Origin: Deltaproteobacteria bacterium UBA1386
GTDB taxonomy: Bacteria; Desulfobacterota; Syntrophorhabdia; Syntrophorhabdales; Syntrophorhabdaceae
Assembly: GCA_002305765.1 (NCBI GenBank)
Contig: DBQU01000085.1
Location: 10,728-74,727 of the forward strand
DNA: 64,000 nt
Direction: 5' to 3'
The translations under genes and the position numbers were made by a program. Positions within the stretch are counted from its first letter, which is position 1. Every line of letters starts with the position of its first letter. Below are positions 16,473 through 23,978 of the stretch, piece by piece. Under the pieces are notes generated by a model. It had not been told where the DNA came from, searched no databases, and saw only the letters and a list, made by a program, of their open reading frames with translations.

Positions 16473-17846
16473 TTAGCCTTCGAGCTTGTCGAGGGTCTCG
16501 GGAATAAGTTCCGAGAGGGACGGGAATATGTGCATGGCATCCGTGATCTCGCGGTAGTTTCCCCTGCGGGCCATTACATTTACGACTTCCTGTATGAGGA
16601 TCGATGCGTCGGGGCCGACAATGTGGAAACCGAGTATCCGCCCCGTGTCCTTCTCGACGAGCGCCTTTGCGAAGGAATCGCTGCTCACCATCCTGACATC
16701 GCCCTGCACCGTGTCTTCATAACGGGCTTTGCCCACAAGCATATTATTGCCATACTGCCCGGCTGCCTGCTCTTCGGTGAGACCTATCGAGGCGATCTGG
16801 GGGGATGTATAGACCGCGTGGGGCACGTTGTCAAAATCCATCTCCAGCTTGTGCTCATGAAAGGCGTTGTGCCAGGCGATTCGCGCCTCCCTGTCGGCGG
16901 CATGCGTGAACATTCCCCTGCCCGTGGCATCACCCACGGCAAAGATCCCCGGCCTGCTTGTTTGCAGGTTGTTGTCCACGCGGATAAAGCCCTTCGAGGT
17001 CAATGCAACGCCGGTCTTCTCCGTCATAAGCCTGTCGGCATTCGATCTCCTGCCCGTTGCCACCAGGACCCGTTCCCCTTTGATGGTCCTGCCGGTCTTG
17101 GTCTGGCGGTCCTGCATGGTGAGCGTGAAACCTCCATCACCTTTCTCAACGGCAAGGGCCTCGTGGGCCGTGTAGACCCCCATCCTTTTCGCGAAGGAGC
17201 TCTCCAATGTCTCCGATATCTCCGGCTCTTCGAAGGGGACAAGCCGGTCGGCATATTCGACTATGGAGACCGCGCTCCCCATGGCGGCGAAGAAATGGGC
17301 GTATTCAACGCCTACATAGCTGCCTCCTATGATGATGATGCTTTCCGGCAGCTTTTCCAGCTGAAGGACGGACTCATTGGTCAGGCAGCCGATACCGGCC
17401 AGGCCTTTTACAGGTGGCATGGCCGGCCGCGCGCCGGAGGCGACGAATATTGTCTTTGCCCTGATCTCTTCCTTTCCCGCCATTAGTGTATAGTCGTCGA
17501 CGAACTGCCCCTCTTCTTCGTAGAAATCAAGGTCGGCCTCTTCCTTAAGGCCGCTTCTGATGGACGCAGTGCCATCCTGTACAGCCTTCCTCATTCTTGT
17601 CATGATCGAAGGAAAATCTATCGAGCTGACCTCAGCGCCTACCCCGAATCTCTTCGCCTCCCCGATCTCCATCACCCTGTCGGCGGTGTACAGGAGCGTC
17701 TTGGAAGGGACGCACCCCACGTTGAGGCAGGTACCCCCGAGGTATTCCCTTGCGACAAGGGCGGTTTTCAGGCCCGCCCCAAGGGCCTTGTAGACGATGC
17801 TCAAACCGGACCCCGAGCCGATCACAAGGACGTCATAGTCTTTCAT
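16473..17846 (-). CDS. FAD-dependent disulfide oxidoreductase (dihydrolipoamide dehydrogenase/mercuric reductase-like)
   Basis: A 457-residue flavoprotein of the pyridine nucleotide-disulfide oxidoreductase class I family. It has the N-terminal FAD loop VLVIGSGSGL, the redox-active disulfide in GGTCLNVGCVPSK, the NAD(P) loop IIIIGGSYVGVEYAHF, and GIFAVGDATG. In true lipoamide dehydrogenase the C-terminal active site reads HPTxxE. Here it is FPSLSE within DAMHIFPSLSE, so the catalytic His is replaced by Phe, as in mercuric-reductase-like enzymes. The substrate is therefore uncertain. GAGGAGG precedes the ATG at 17846. It lies 164 bp downstream of the sulfur oxygenase reductase gene on the same strand, suggesting a link to sulfur or thiol redox chemistry. 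Confidence 0.85.
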   Translation of the reverse strand: MKDYDVLVIGSGSGLSIVYKALGAGLKTALVAREYLGGTCLNVGCVPSKTLLYTADRVMEIGEAKRFGVGAEVSSIDFPSIMTRMRKAVQDGTASIRSGLKEEADLDFYEEEGQFVDDYTLMAGKEEIRAKTIFVASGARPAMPPVKGLAGIGCLTNESVLQLEKLPESIIIIGGSYVGVEYAHFFAAMGSAVSIVEYADRLVPFEEPEISETLESSFAKRMGVYTAHEALAVEKGDGGFTLTMQDRQTKTGRTIKGERVLVATGRRSNADRLMTEKTGVALTSKGFIRVDNNLQTSRPGIFAVGDATGRGMFTHAADREARIAWHNAFHEHKLEMDFDNVPHAVYTSPQIASIGLTEEQAAGQYGNNMLVGKARYEDTVQGDVRMVSSDSFAKALVEKDTGRILGFHIVGPDASILIQEVVNVMARRGNYREITDAMHIFPSLSELIPETLDKLEG

Positions 17847-18010
17847 GAAACACCTCCTCGTCTTCGCACGATAGCCTCCATGCCGCCTTGAGCCGTTCGC
17901 GGAAAACGGTGCGCACATCTCATCATGGTGAAGATCACGGTCACAAGCAGATACGCGAAGGACACCCCGGGTTCACTCTTTTTTCCGGGTGACGCCTTCC
18001 GTCGCTGCCG

Positions 18011-18937
18011 CTAGAGGTACTTCCTCCAGCCGGGTTCCTCCATCATGGGTTGGAAGAACATGATGTACGGCCCCTTGACCAGGTGGGCCATCACGCCCTT
18101 ATCGTGGATATTGCGGACCTCGTGGTTGACCAGAACCTTGGCGAAGCCGAGTTGGGCCATCTCGGGTGCTTCCCACTCGCTGTGAATGAGGTACTCAGGC
18201 GGATTGGGCGCGGCGTCGGGCGTCTCGAACGCCGGTTTCGGGTTTCTGGGAGGCACCGCCCCAAGGGTCTGAAGGGCCTCACCCATGGATCGCGGGTCAA
18301 GCATGAAACTGCCGATAGCGCACACGCCGATCTGCTTCATGATCATGTACCCGAGGAAACCCGTCGAATCGGAGATGGCCTCCATCGTCTCTATCGCGCC
18401 GGCCTCGAAATCCTTTTCCCTGCCCGGCTTGACGGTATGCTCGGCAAGGGCCACACAACGCATGGGTGTGGCAAATCTTACAAAGTCTTTCTGCTGCTGG
18501 ATGTCCTGTGCAAGGTCGGCTATCTGGCCCATGGACCGAAGGGGGGGCATTTTGGCCTTAACGATGCTGTAGACCGGCTCCCACGGTCCCTCGACAACCA
18601 TGGAAAGACAGTGGCCGCAAAGCTCGAAGATCCTGTCGAATTGCTTCATGTGAAAATCGTCATGATCCTGCCAGGTCTTCCACATGGTATATTGGTAATT
18701 TCTTATGGGGTTCAGGGTTTGCCGCATATCGACGGCACCACCCCCGAAACGGCCGGCCAGGGGGAGTATGCCCGTCTGAACGTTCGCCTGAAATCCGAGG
18801 AACCCGGGATGGGACGCGGTAGTGATACACACCCTGGGACCCACCTGATGCATCTGGCGGAAGCTCTCCTCGGAGTTCACCACCCTGGACATATTGACCG
18901 CCACATGGATCGAATCCGACTTGCCCTTCGGCGCCAT
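18011..18937 (-). CDS. sor: Sulfur oxygenase reductase
   Basis: A 308-residue protein, the usual length for this family. The enzyme is a cytoplasmic hollow-sphere oligomer that disproportionates elemental sulfur with O2 to sulfite, thiosulfate and sulfide at a mononuclear non-haem iron. All residues known from the Acidianus enzyme are present with a constant +6 offset: Cys37 (PRVCITTASHPGF), iron ligands His92 and His96 (QDHDDFH) and Glu120 (GPWEPVY), and Cys107/Cys110 (ELCGHC). The C-terminal MFFQPMMEEPGWRKYL also matches. The ATG at 18937 follows AAGGAGGAGG; the frame could extend to 18970. A consensus promoter lies upstream. It is unexpected in an apparently anaerobic organism. Confidence 0.9.
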   Translation of the reverse strand: MAPKGKSDSIHVAVNMSRVVNSEESFRQMHQVGPRVCITTASHPGFLGFQANVQTGILPLAGRFGGGAVDMRQTLNPIRNYQYTMWKTWQDHDDFHMKQFDRIFELCGHCLSMVVEGPWEPVYSIVKAKMPPLRSMGQIADLAQDIQQQKDFVRFATPMRCVALAEHTVKPGREKDFEAGAIETMEAISDSTGFLGYMIMKQIGVCAIGSFMLDPRSMGEALQTLGAVPPRNPKPAFETPDAAPNPPEYLIHSEWEAPEMAQLGFAKVLVNHEVRNIHDKGVMAHLVKGPYIMFFQPMMEEPGWRKYL

Positions 18938-19019
18938 GGTCTTTACCTCCTCCTTCCAGTGATCACTCAATATGCATGAAAGATCCTGCCGGCATCCATG
19001 TCGTCCGGCTCATAATGTG

Positions 19020-19048
19020 AGTCTATTTGGCCACCCCTGTTCTGTCAA
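19020..19048 (-). promoter_or_regulatory. Sigma-70 promoter of the sulfur oxygenase reductase gene
   Basis: On the minus strand: TTGACA (19048-19043), a 17-bp spacer and TAGACT (19025-19020), about 80 bp upstream of the start codon at 18937. Confidence 0.6.
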
Positions 19049-19147
19049 GTTCGCCGGGGCCTCCATTTGGTCCGTCGCGGCAGACAGGGCGGGCAGGGGA
19101 CATGTTCGGGTTTGACGGGAAATGACTCGATCCGCTCTCGACGCGGC

Positions 19148-19175
19148 TTGCACGGAAGGAATAAATGATTATATT
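19148..19175 (+). promoter_or_regulatory. Sigma-70 promoter of the msrB gene
   Basis: TTGCAC (19148-19153), a 16-bp spacer and TATATT (19170-19175), 21 bp before the start codon at 19197 with AAGGAGG between them. Confidence 0.55.
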
Positions 19176-19196
19176 CGTCGATCGTAAGGAGGACAT

Positions 19197-19805
19197 ATGA
19201 AACTTTCATCCTCTATCGCGTTTGCGCTTCTTATGCTGATCCCCTATGGTTGTCAGAATACCGGTATGGGCGAACTGCAGGAGAAGGCCATCGTGAAGGA
19301 CGCGGCAGGTGAAACGCATCAGGGCGTGCGGTCCCGCCAGCGGCAACCCGTTTACTGGAGGAATTTCAAGAAACCCGGAGATGAGGTACTGAAGAAACGG
19401 CTCACCCCCCTCCAGTATGAGGTGACGCAGAAAGAGGGGACGGAACCGGCCTTCCGGAACGAGTACAACGCCAACAAGGCGGAGGGCATATACGTCGACA
19501 TCGTGTCGGGAGAGCCGCTGTTCAGCTCACTCGACAAGTATGATTCCGGAACCGGCTGGCCCAGCTTTACAAAACCACTGGAGCCGGACAATATCGTTAC
19601 CCGGGAGGACCGGGGTATCTTCGGGGCCCGGACCGAGGTGCGGAGCAAGCATGGAGATTCCCATCTCGGCCACGTGTTCACGGACGGGCCGGCCCCGACC
19701 GGCCTCAGATACTGCATGAACTCGGCCGCCTTACGGTTTGTCCCGAAAGACGACCTCGAGGAACAGGGCTACGGGGAATACGCGAAACTCTTCGAAAAGC
19801 AATGA
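19197..19805 (+). CDS. msrB: Peptide-methionine (R)-S-oxide reductase MsrB, exported
   Basis: A 202-residue protein with an N-terminal export signal (MKLSSSIAFALLMLIPYGC), possibly a lipoprotein although the lipobox is imperfect. The MsrB domain spans about 60-195. It has SGTGWPSF, HGDSHLGHVF and the catalytic Cys in LRYCMNSAALRF. The zinc-binding CxxC pairs of many MsrBs are absent (SGEPLFSSLDKY in place of CxxC). The enzyme reduces oxidised methionine in proteins, here probably in the periplasm. AAGGAGG precedes the ATG. Its position next to an O2-using sulfur oxygenase reductase suggests oxidative stress as a theme. Confidence 0.92.
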   Translation: MKLSSSIAFALLMLIPYGCQNTGMGELQEKAIVKDAAGETHQGVRSRQRQPVYWRNFKKPGDEVLKKRLTPLQYEVTQKEGTEPAFRNEYNANKAEGIYVDIVSGEPLFSSLDKYDSGTGWPSFTKPLEPDNIVTREDRGIFGARTEVRSKHGDSHLGHVFTDGPAPTGLRYCMNSAALRFVPKDDLEEQGYGEYAKLFEKQ

Positions 19806-19879
19806 GGAGTTGGACGCGCGGCGATCCTTTCAGAGGCGATCACCCCATGCGGCGCTTTTCACCGGGGGGCAGCGGGGCA

Positions 19880-19912
19880 ATAAAAGGGGGGCGTCTGTAA
19901 GGACGTCCCCCC
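19880..19912 (-). terminator. Rho-independent terminator of the chemoreceptor gene
   Basis: GC-rich stem GGGGGACGTC / GGCGTCCCCCC type (arms 19912-19902 and 19895-19886) followed on the minus strand by TTTTATT. Confidence 0.75.
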
Positions 19913-19945
19913 GGACCCGCATCCCCGGCATGCCCCGTTTTGCAG

Positions 19946-21586
19946 CTACAAGGTGAATTGTCCGACCACCTGGTGCAGATCCCGGGATAGCCCGGCCAGT
20001 TGGGAGGCGGCATTCGCGTTGTCCTGGATCCGCCTCGCCGTCTCGGCCATGACGCCGGATATCTGCTGTATGTTGTTGGCTATTTCATTCGTCGATGCCG
20101 TTTGCTGTTCCGATGCGACTGCGATCTGGTTTATCTCCGTGGTCACCACATTCACCTGATTCAATATGTCCTGAAGCGCGTCCCCCGACTTGGAGGCCTC
20201 AGTGGCCCCGCGCCGGGCCTCGGATACCCCTTCCTGCATCGAATTGACAGCATTTTTCGTTTCGGTTTGCATGGCCATGATCGTTTCGCTGATTTCATTG
20301 GTTGCGTGCGAAGTCCTCTCCGCGAGCTTTTTGACCTCATCGGCAACGACGGCGAAACCTCTGCCGTGTTCGCCGGCCCGCGCTGCCTCGATGGCAGCGT
20401 TCAAGGCAAGCAGGTTTGTCTGGTCCGCTATTTCATTGATAAGCCCCACCACGGCGCCTATCTGTTCCGAGCGCGTACCGAGACTCTCGATGATCTGAGC
20501 GGAATCTTCCACCCGTTCGTTGATGGAATTCATGACGGATATCGTTCCCGCGATGATCTCTTCCCCGGTCCGGGCGGAATTGTTGGCATTCTCAGAGCTT
20601 TTTGCGACGCGGACGCAGTTCTGTGCTATTTCGGAGGAAGTCGTGGACATCTCTTCGCTTGCAGTCGCGACGGAATTGACCTGGCTCGAAGCCTGTTCGA
20701 TGCCGGCGGCCATTTGCTCCGCGCCGCTGTCGAGCATTGCCGCGGCGTCTGAGACACGGTTGCTGCTATCCGCCACCCGTGATATCGTATCATGCAGGAT
20801 CCCAACAAAATCATTGAAATTACGAGCCATTGAGCCTATTTCATCCTTTGAGATCACATCTATGCGTTTCGTAAGATTCCCCTGGGAGATGTCCCCGATC
20901 ATCTGCACGGTCTTGTTGATGGGCTCAAGGATGACCCGCGTGGTAAGCAGGGTCGCCAGGGCGGACACTATTATGGCTATGACAAGGACGATGATGGACA
21001 AGCCGAATACGCGGCGGTATCCGGCAACGGACCCCTTGTAGTTCGATTCGCTCCGCTTGTCTTCCTGATTCATCATTTGAGTGAGATTTTCATTGAGCAC
21101 CTGGAACTTGTCGTCCGTTGTCCCCATGAACATCGTTGCCGACGCGATATCGACGGACGCGACGTCTATGACGCCTACAACCGGCTTGTTGTATTCTCTG
21201 AGATTGTTGAGGAGCAAGCCGTAGATCTTTTTTTCCTCTGCCCCTATATTGCCCCGTTTCAGGTGATCCTCGACATCCTTAATGGCTTTTTGAAGCGTCG
21301 CCAGCTGCGTTTTCCCCAGAGCCTCAACCTTATCCTTGTTATAGTTCGAATTTGCCCAGCTCAGGACCTTGTAGATATTGGCGTGCACGTTCGTGAGTTC
21401 GTCCTTCAGTTTGGAGGCCTTTTGATAGTTGGCAAACGTATCGTGATACATGTCATCCATGGCACTTTTCTGGTTCATCATCCCGAAATATGCGACAACC
21501 CCGAATATGATCAACATGGCGAGGACAACCATGGGCGAGAACAGGATCTTCCTTGATAACTTAAGGTTCGCAAAATAGCGTTTCAC
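19946..21586 (-). CDS. Methyl-accepting chemotaxis protein
   Basis: A 546-residue chemoreceptor. A transmembrane helix at about 13-36 and a second at about 192-216 enclose a ~155-residue helical periplasmic domain of the four-helix-bundle type. A HAMP domain (RVILEPINKTVQMIGDISQGNL) and the signalling domain follow. The signalling hairpin tip reads GLINEIADQTNLLALNAAIEAARAGEHGRGFAVVADEVKKLAERT. Glu/Gln-rich methylation helices flank it. There is no CheR-binding C-terminal pentapeptide. It should control the CheA kinase. It lies just downstream of a secreted Cache-domain gene, separated by a terminator. Confidence 0.95.
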   Translation of the reverse strand: MKRYFANLKLSRKILFSPMVVLAMLIIFGVVAYFGMMNQKSAMDDMYHDTFANYQKASKLKDELTNVHANIYKVLSWANSNYNKDKVEALGKTQLATLQKAIKDVEDHLKRGNIGAEEKKIYGLLLNNLREYNKPVVGVIDVASVDIASATMFMGTTDDKFQVLNENLTQMMNQEDKRSESNYKGSVAGYRRVFGLSIIVLVIAIIVSALATLLTTRVILEPINKTVQMIGDISQGNLTKRIDVISKDEIGSMARNFNDFVGILHDTISRVADSSNRVSDAAAMLDSGAEQMAAGIEQASSQVNSVATASEEMSTTSSEIAQNCVRVAKSSENANNSARTGEEIIAGTISVMNSINERVEDSAQIIESLGTRSEQIGAVVGLINEIADQTNLLALNAAIEAARAGEHGRGFAVVADEVKKLAERTSHATNEISETIMAMQTETKNAVNSMQEGVSEARRGATEASKSGDALQDILNQVNVVTTEINQIAVASEQQTASTNEIANNIQQISGVMAETARRIQDNANAASQLAGLSRDLHQVVGQFTL

Positions 21587-21605
21587 ATTCCCCTCCTTCC
21601 ATAGG

Positions 21606-21641
21606 CAAAAATGGCAGAATGCCGCAGGGGCATTCTGCCAT
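21606..21641 (-). terminator. Rho-independent terminator of the Cache-protein gene
   Basis: Perfect 13-bp arms (ATGGCAGAATGCC and its complement, 21611-21623 and 21629-21641) followed on the minus strand by TTTTT. Confidence 0.8.
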
Positions 21642-21671
21642 TGTCGTTTCTATGCGGTTTTTTGAGGCGAT

Positions 21672-22127
21672 CTACTTCTTGTAGATACCGCATCCGAAAA
21701 CATAGCCATCGACCTTCTCCACGTATGTGGTCTTGTCATCGACCTTCTTGGTCACCGGGTTGGTCCACTTGTAGTCGACCCATCCGCTCCCTTTCTCATT
21801 CGCGGTCTTTATGATCTCCTTCATGAAAAACTTGCCGTCGGCATCCTTCAACTCGGACATGTCCTTCCCCACCAGCTTGGCATTGCCGCCGTGAGCGAAG
21901 ACCTTGCCCTTCGAGTCGACGACGAATATGTAGAGATCGCCTTTCGTGAACTGCCCCTTTGGATCGGAGAATTCCGCGAATGCCTTGTCCTTGCCGTTGG
22001 CTTTGTAGAACGCCGCGCCTTTCTGAATGAGGGCCTTGGCATCAGCCTGACCTGCCGCATATGCACCCGACATCGCAAGACCCAGGAAAAAACAGCACGC
22101 CACCATTACCCACAATACCTTTCTCAT
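21672..22127 (-). CDS. Secreted single Cache-domain protein
   Basis: A 151-residue protein with a signal peptide (MRKVLWVMVACCFFLGLAMSGAYA|AGQ), then one Cache_2-type sensing domain. The features FAEFSDPKGQFTKGDLYIFVVDSKGKVFAHGGNAKLVGKD and GWVDYKWTNPVTKK are typical of chemoreceptor periplasmic domains. There is no membrane helix beyond the signal, so it is a free periplasmic ligand-binding domain. AAGGAGG precedes the ATG at 22127. A sigma-28-like promoter upstream ties it to the motility regulon. Its neighbour is a chemoreceptor with a different (4HB) sensor, so a binding-protein-like partnership is possible. Confidence 0.85.
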   Translation of the reverse strand: MRKVLWVMVACCFFLGLAMSGAYAAGQADAKALIQKGAAFYKANGKDKAFAEFSDPKGQFTKGDLYIFVVDSKGKVFAHGGNAKLVGKDMSELKDADGKFFMKEIIKTANEKGSGWVDYKWTNPVTKKVDDKTTYVEKVDGYVFGCGIYKK

Positions 22128-22211
22128 TGTAACCCCCTCCTTGTAATTTGGTGTTCCACTTCCGGTATTATTCACCGGGAATATTCGAAACGAATTCGGC
22201 TTCGAACTAAT

Positions 22212-22238
22212 TTATCGGCAAATTAAGGAGAACATTAA
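22212..22238 (-). promoter_or_regulatory. Sigma-28 (FliA)-like promoter of the Cache-protein gene
   Basis: On the minus strand GCCGATAA (22219-22212) is an exact match to the flagellar sigma -10 element. TTAA lies 15 bp upstream (22238-22235), close to the TAAA of the -35 element. Confidence 0.6.
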
Positions 22239-22549
22239 TAATAATCTGTAAATATTATTGTCGGCGGATGGTACCGTGGAAAAAAACGGAATAAGGCCTC
22301 AGGGCAGGGACATTATAACCTGGCATTTCTGAGCCTGAGGGCGTCGGCCAGTGCGGACACCGGGTATGATGGAACGGGCAGGGGACATTCTCCGGTAAGA
22401 ATGCAAGTCAATCCCTCACGCGCCCTTTACGTTGTGCAGTGGCATGTCAGCGTCCCGGGCAGGACAGGGACATCATCGGGAGGAAGGGGTTGGTCTTGCC
22501 TGAAAACCTGCGTGCTTTCCGGGGAACGTCTCCCCTGGCCCTTCCTGTC
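22239..22549. other. Gene-free stretch
   Basis: No credible gene. It contains a small inverted repeat (CCTCAGG near 22297, CCTGAGG near 22333) and a GGGCAGGGGACATTCTCC segment near 22378. Confidence 0.5.
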
Positions 22550-23017
22550 TTACCACCAGCAACCCTGTGGATTCTTCGCGTATATCTTTTCTTGCATGTC
22601 GCGAAGTTCCTTCTCTTTCTTTGCCAGGGATTCAGGGGTTGTCTTGGGGTCTCTTAGCGCCTCGAAATACTCGTATCTCTTGTTATGCAGGTCTCTTCTC
22701 AGCTCTGAAGTCTCATTGAGGAACTTCTGGCAGTCCTCATTTGGAACACCCCGGCCATAACCGCGAGGGCCCGGACCATAGCCGTAGCCACCCATCATGC
22801 CACGGCCCATGCCGTAGCCACCCCGTGGACCGAGATATGAACCGCAATGAGGACAGTAGACGCCGCCCTCACCGTAGCCACCCATCATGCCGGGACCCAT
22901 ACCGTAGCCCGGACCATAGCCGTAGCCACCCATCATGCCCTGACCGTGGCCATAGGTGGCACCCGCAGCTATAATGACGAGCGCCAGAAGCATTGATGCA
23001 AACGTCGATACTTTCAT
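22550..23017 (-). CDS. Gly/Met/Tyr-rich periplasmic protein, Spy/ZraP-like metal-resistance type
   Basis: A 155-residue protein with a signal peptide (MKVSTFASMLLALVIIAAGATYGHG). Residues 27-92 are repeats of MMGGYGYGPG interrupted by one CPHC motif. The C-terminal 55 residues are helical and charged (CQKFLNETSELRRDLHNKRYEYFEALRDPKTTPESLAKKEKELRDMQEKIYAKNPQGCWW). This helical part resembles the LTxxQ/heavy-metal-resistance (Spy, CpxP, ZraP) fold. The Met/His/Cys content suggests metal binding. A good GGAGG lies before the ATG. The function is inferred from fold resemblance. Confidence 0.7.
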   Translation of the reverse strand: MKVSTFASMLLALVIIAAGATYGHGQGMMGGYGYGPGYGMGPGMMGGYGEGGVYCPHCGSYLGPRGGYGMGRGMMGGYGYGPGPRGYGRGVPNEDCQKFLNETSELRRDLHNKRYEYFEALRDPKTTPESLAKKEKELRDMQEKIYAKNPQGCWW

Positions 23018-23239
23018 AGAAACCTCCTTCCAGGATCAATATAACAACCTGTCTAATTATATATATGGATCGAACGAGTGACCAGGGCACGTTCCTGAAA
23101 CAGAAGTAAAGTCAAGCTCTTATGCGTATTGCGCATTCCCCGCGATGTCACATGCCAAGAGGGCCTCCATCGGGCTCTTCCGCCGAAAAAGCCTGGCCGG
23201 GCCTCCCGTCAATTCTCCCAAAGGGGGGCTCAGTACTGC

Positions 23240-23245
23240 TATAAT
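23240..23245 (+). promoter_or_regulatory. -10 element of uspA
   Basis: TATAAT about 35 bp upstream of the uspA start codon. No -35 match is seen, but the flanking 53 bp are conserved in the decayed copy at 1333-1498, which marks them as the functional control region. Confidence 0.5.
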
Positions 23246-23280
23246 TAGAGATAGGCAGGGACCGCGCAGGGAGGGAGACC

Positions 23281-23730
23281 ATGCTGAAACCAACGAAGAT
23301 CTTGGTGCCAACTGATTTTTCGGGACATTCGGACAGGGCTTTGGCGCAGGGATTGGATATAGCGAAGCAATATAAGGCAAAGCTCATTCTCCTCCATGTT
23401 CTTCCCGAGGACATGTACCGCAGCGGCCTGGAGCTGATCTTCCTGGAGGAGAAAGTGCGGCACGAGATCCGGGACCGGGCGACGGATTCGGCTCAAGAAA
23501 GCCTGCAGAAGCAACTCGCCAACTTCCCGCAGTCTAAAGAAGTCGAGGCGGCCGCGCATGTCCGTTGGGGTGTTCCCTATGACGAGATATTGAAGGAAGC
23601 GGAGGAGCAAGGGATCGACCTGATCGTGATCGCATCGCTTGGGAGATCGAACATCTCGAGATATTTGATGGGCAACGTTGCCCGGAATGTCCTCAAAGGC
23701 TCCACATGCCCTGTGTTGCTGACAAAATGA
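23281..23730 (+). CDS. uspA: Universal stress protein
   Basis: A 149-residue complete UspA domain. It begins KILVPTDFSGHSDRALAQGLDIA and ends with the ATP-binding signature GSLGRSNISRYLMGNVARNVLKGSTCPVLLTK. The G-2x-G-9x-G(S/T) pattern indicates the ATP-binding class. It is a cytoplasmic stress protein, usually a dimer. GGAGGGAG precedes the ATG. It is monocistronic, and a promoter and 5' end copy lies 22 kb away. Confidence 0.93.
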   Translation: MLKPTKILVPTDFSGHSDRALAQGLDIAKQYKAKLILLHVLPEDMYRSGLELIFLEEKVRHEIRDRATDSAQESLQKQLANFPQSKEVEAAAHVRWGVPYDEILKEAEEQGIDLIVIASLGRSNISRYLMGNVARNVLKGSTCPVLLTK

Positions 23731-23978
23731 GGGCTCCTCTCCGAGATCGTCGGGGATGTGCCTGACCTGGCAGAAGGAACACGGGATGTCCACCATCCAT
23801 CAATAAGTGAACAGTTCCACCCCTCAGACCCATTTCGCGTAATTCTGCGGTATCATTCTTCACGAAGAAGGTTGCGTATTGCCGTTGCTGTTTTTAATGG
23901 ACTGTGGCATTCTGGATATCTCTACTACCATCCGGCTCGTTCCATAATGCTGCAAAAGTTCTCAAAGGAGGAAATCCC

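Noticed and set aside
19197..19272. Firm lipoprotein assignment for MsrB
   Set aside because: The residues before the Cys (LIPYGC) fit the lipobox poorly; export is likely but lipidation is uncertain.
22378..22395. GGGCAGGGGACAT segments (also near 19093 and 50852) as a dispersed repeat family
   Set aside because: Similarity is limited to about 12 bases and the flanks do not match, so chance or very old remnants cannot be excluded.
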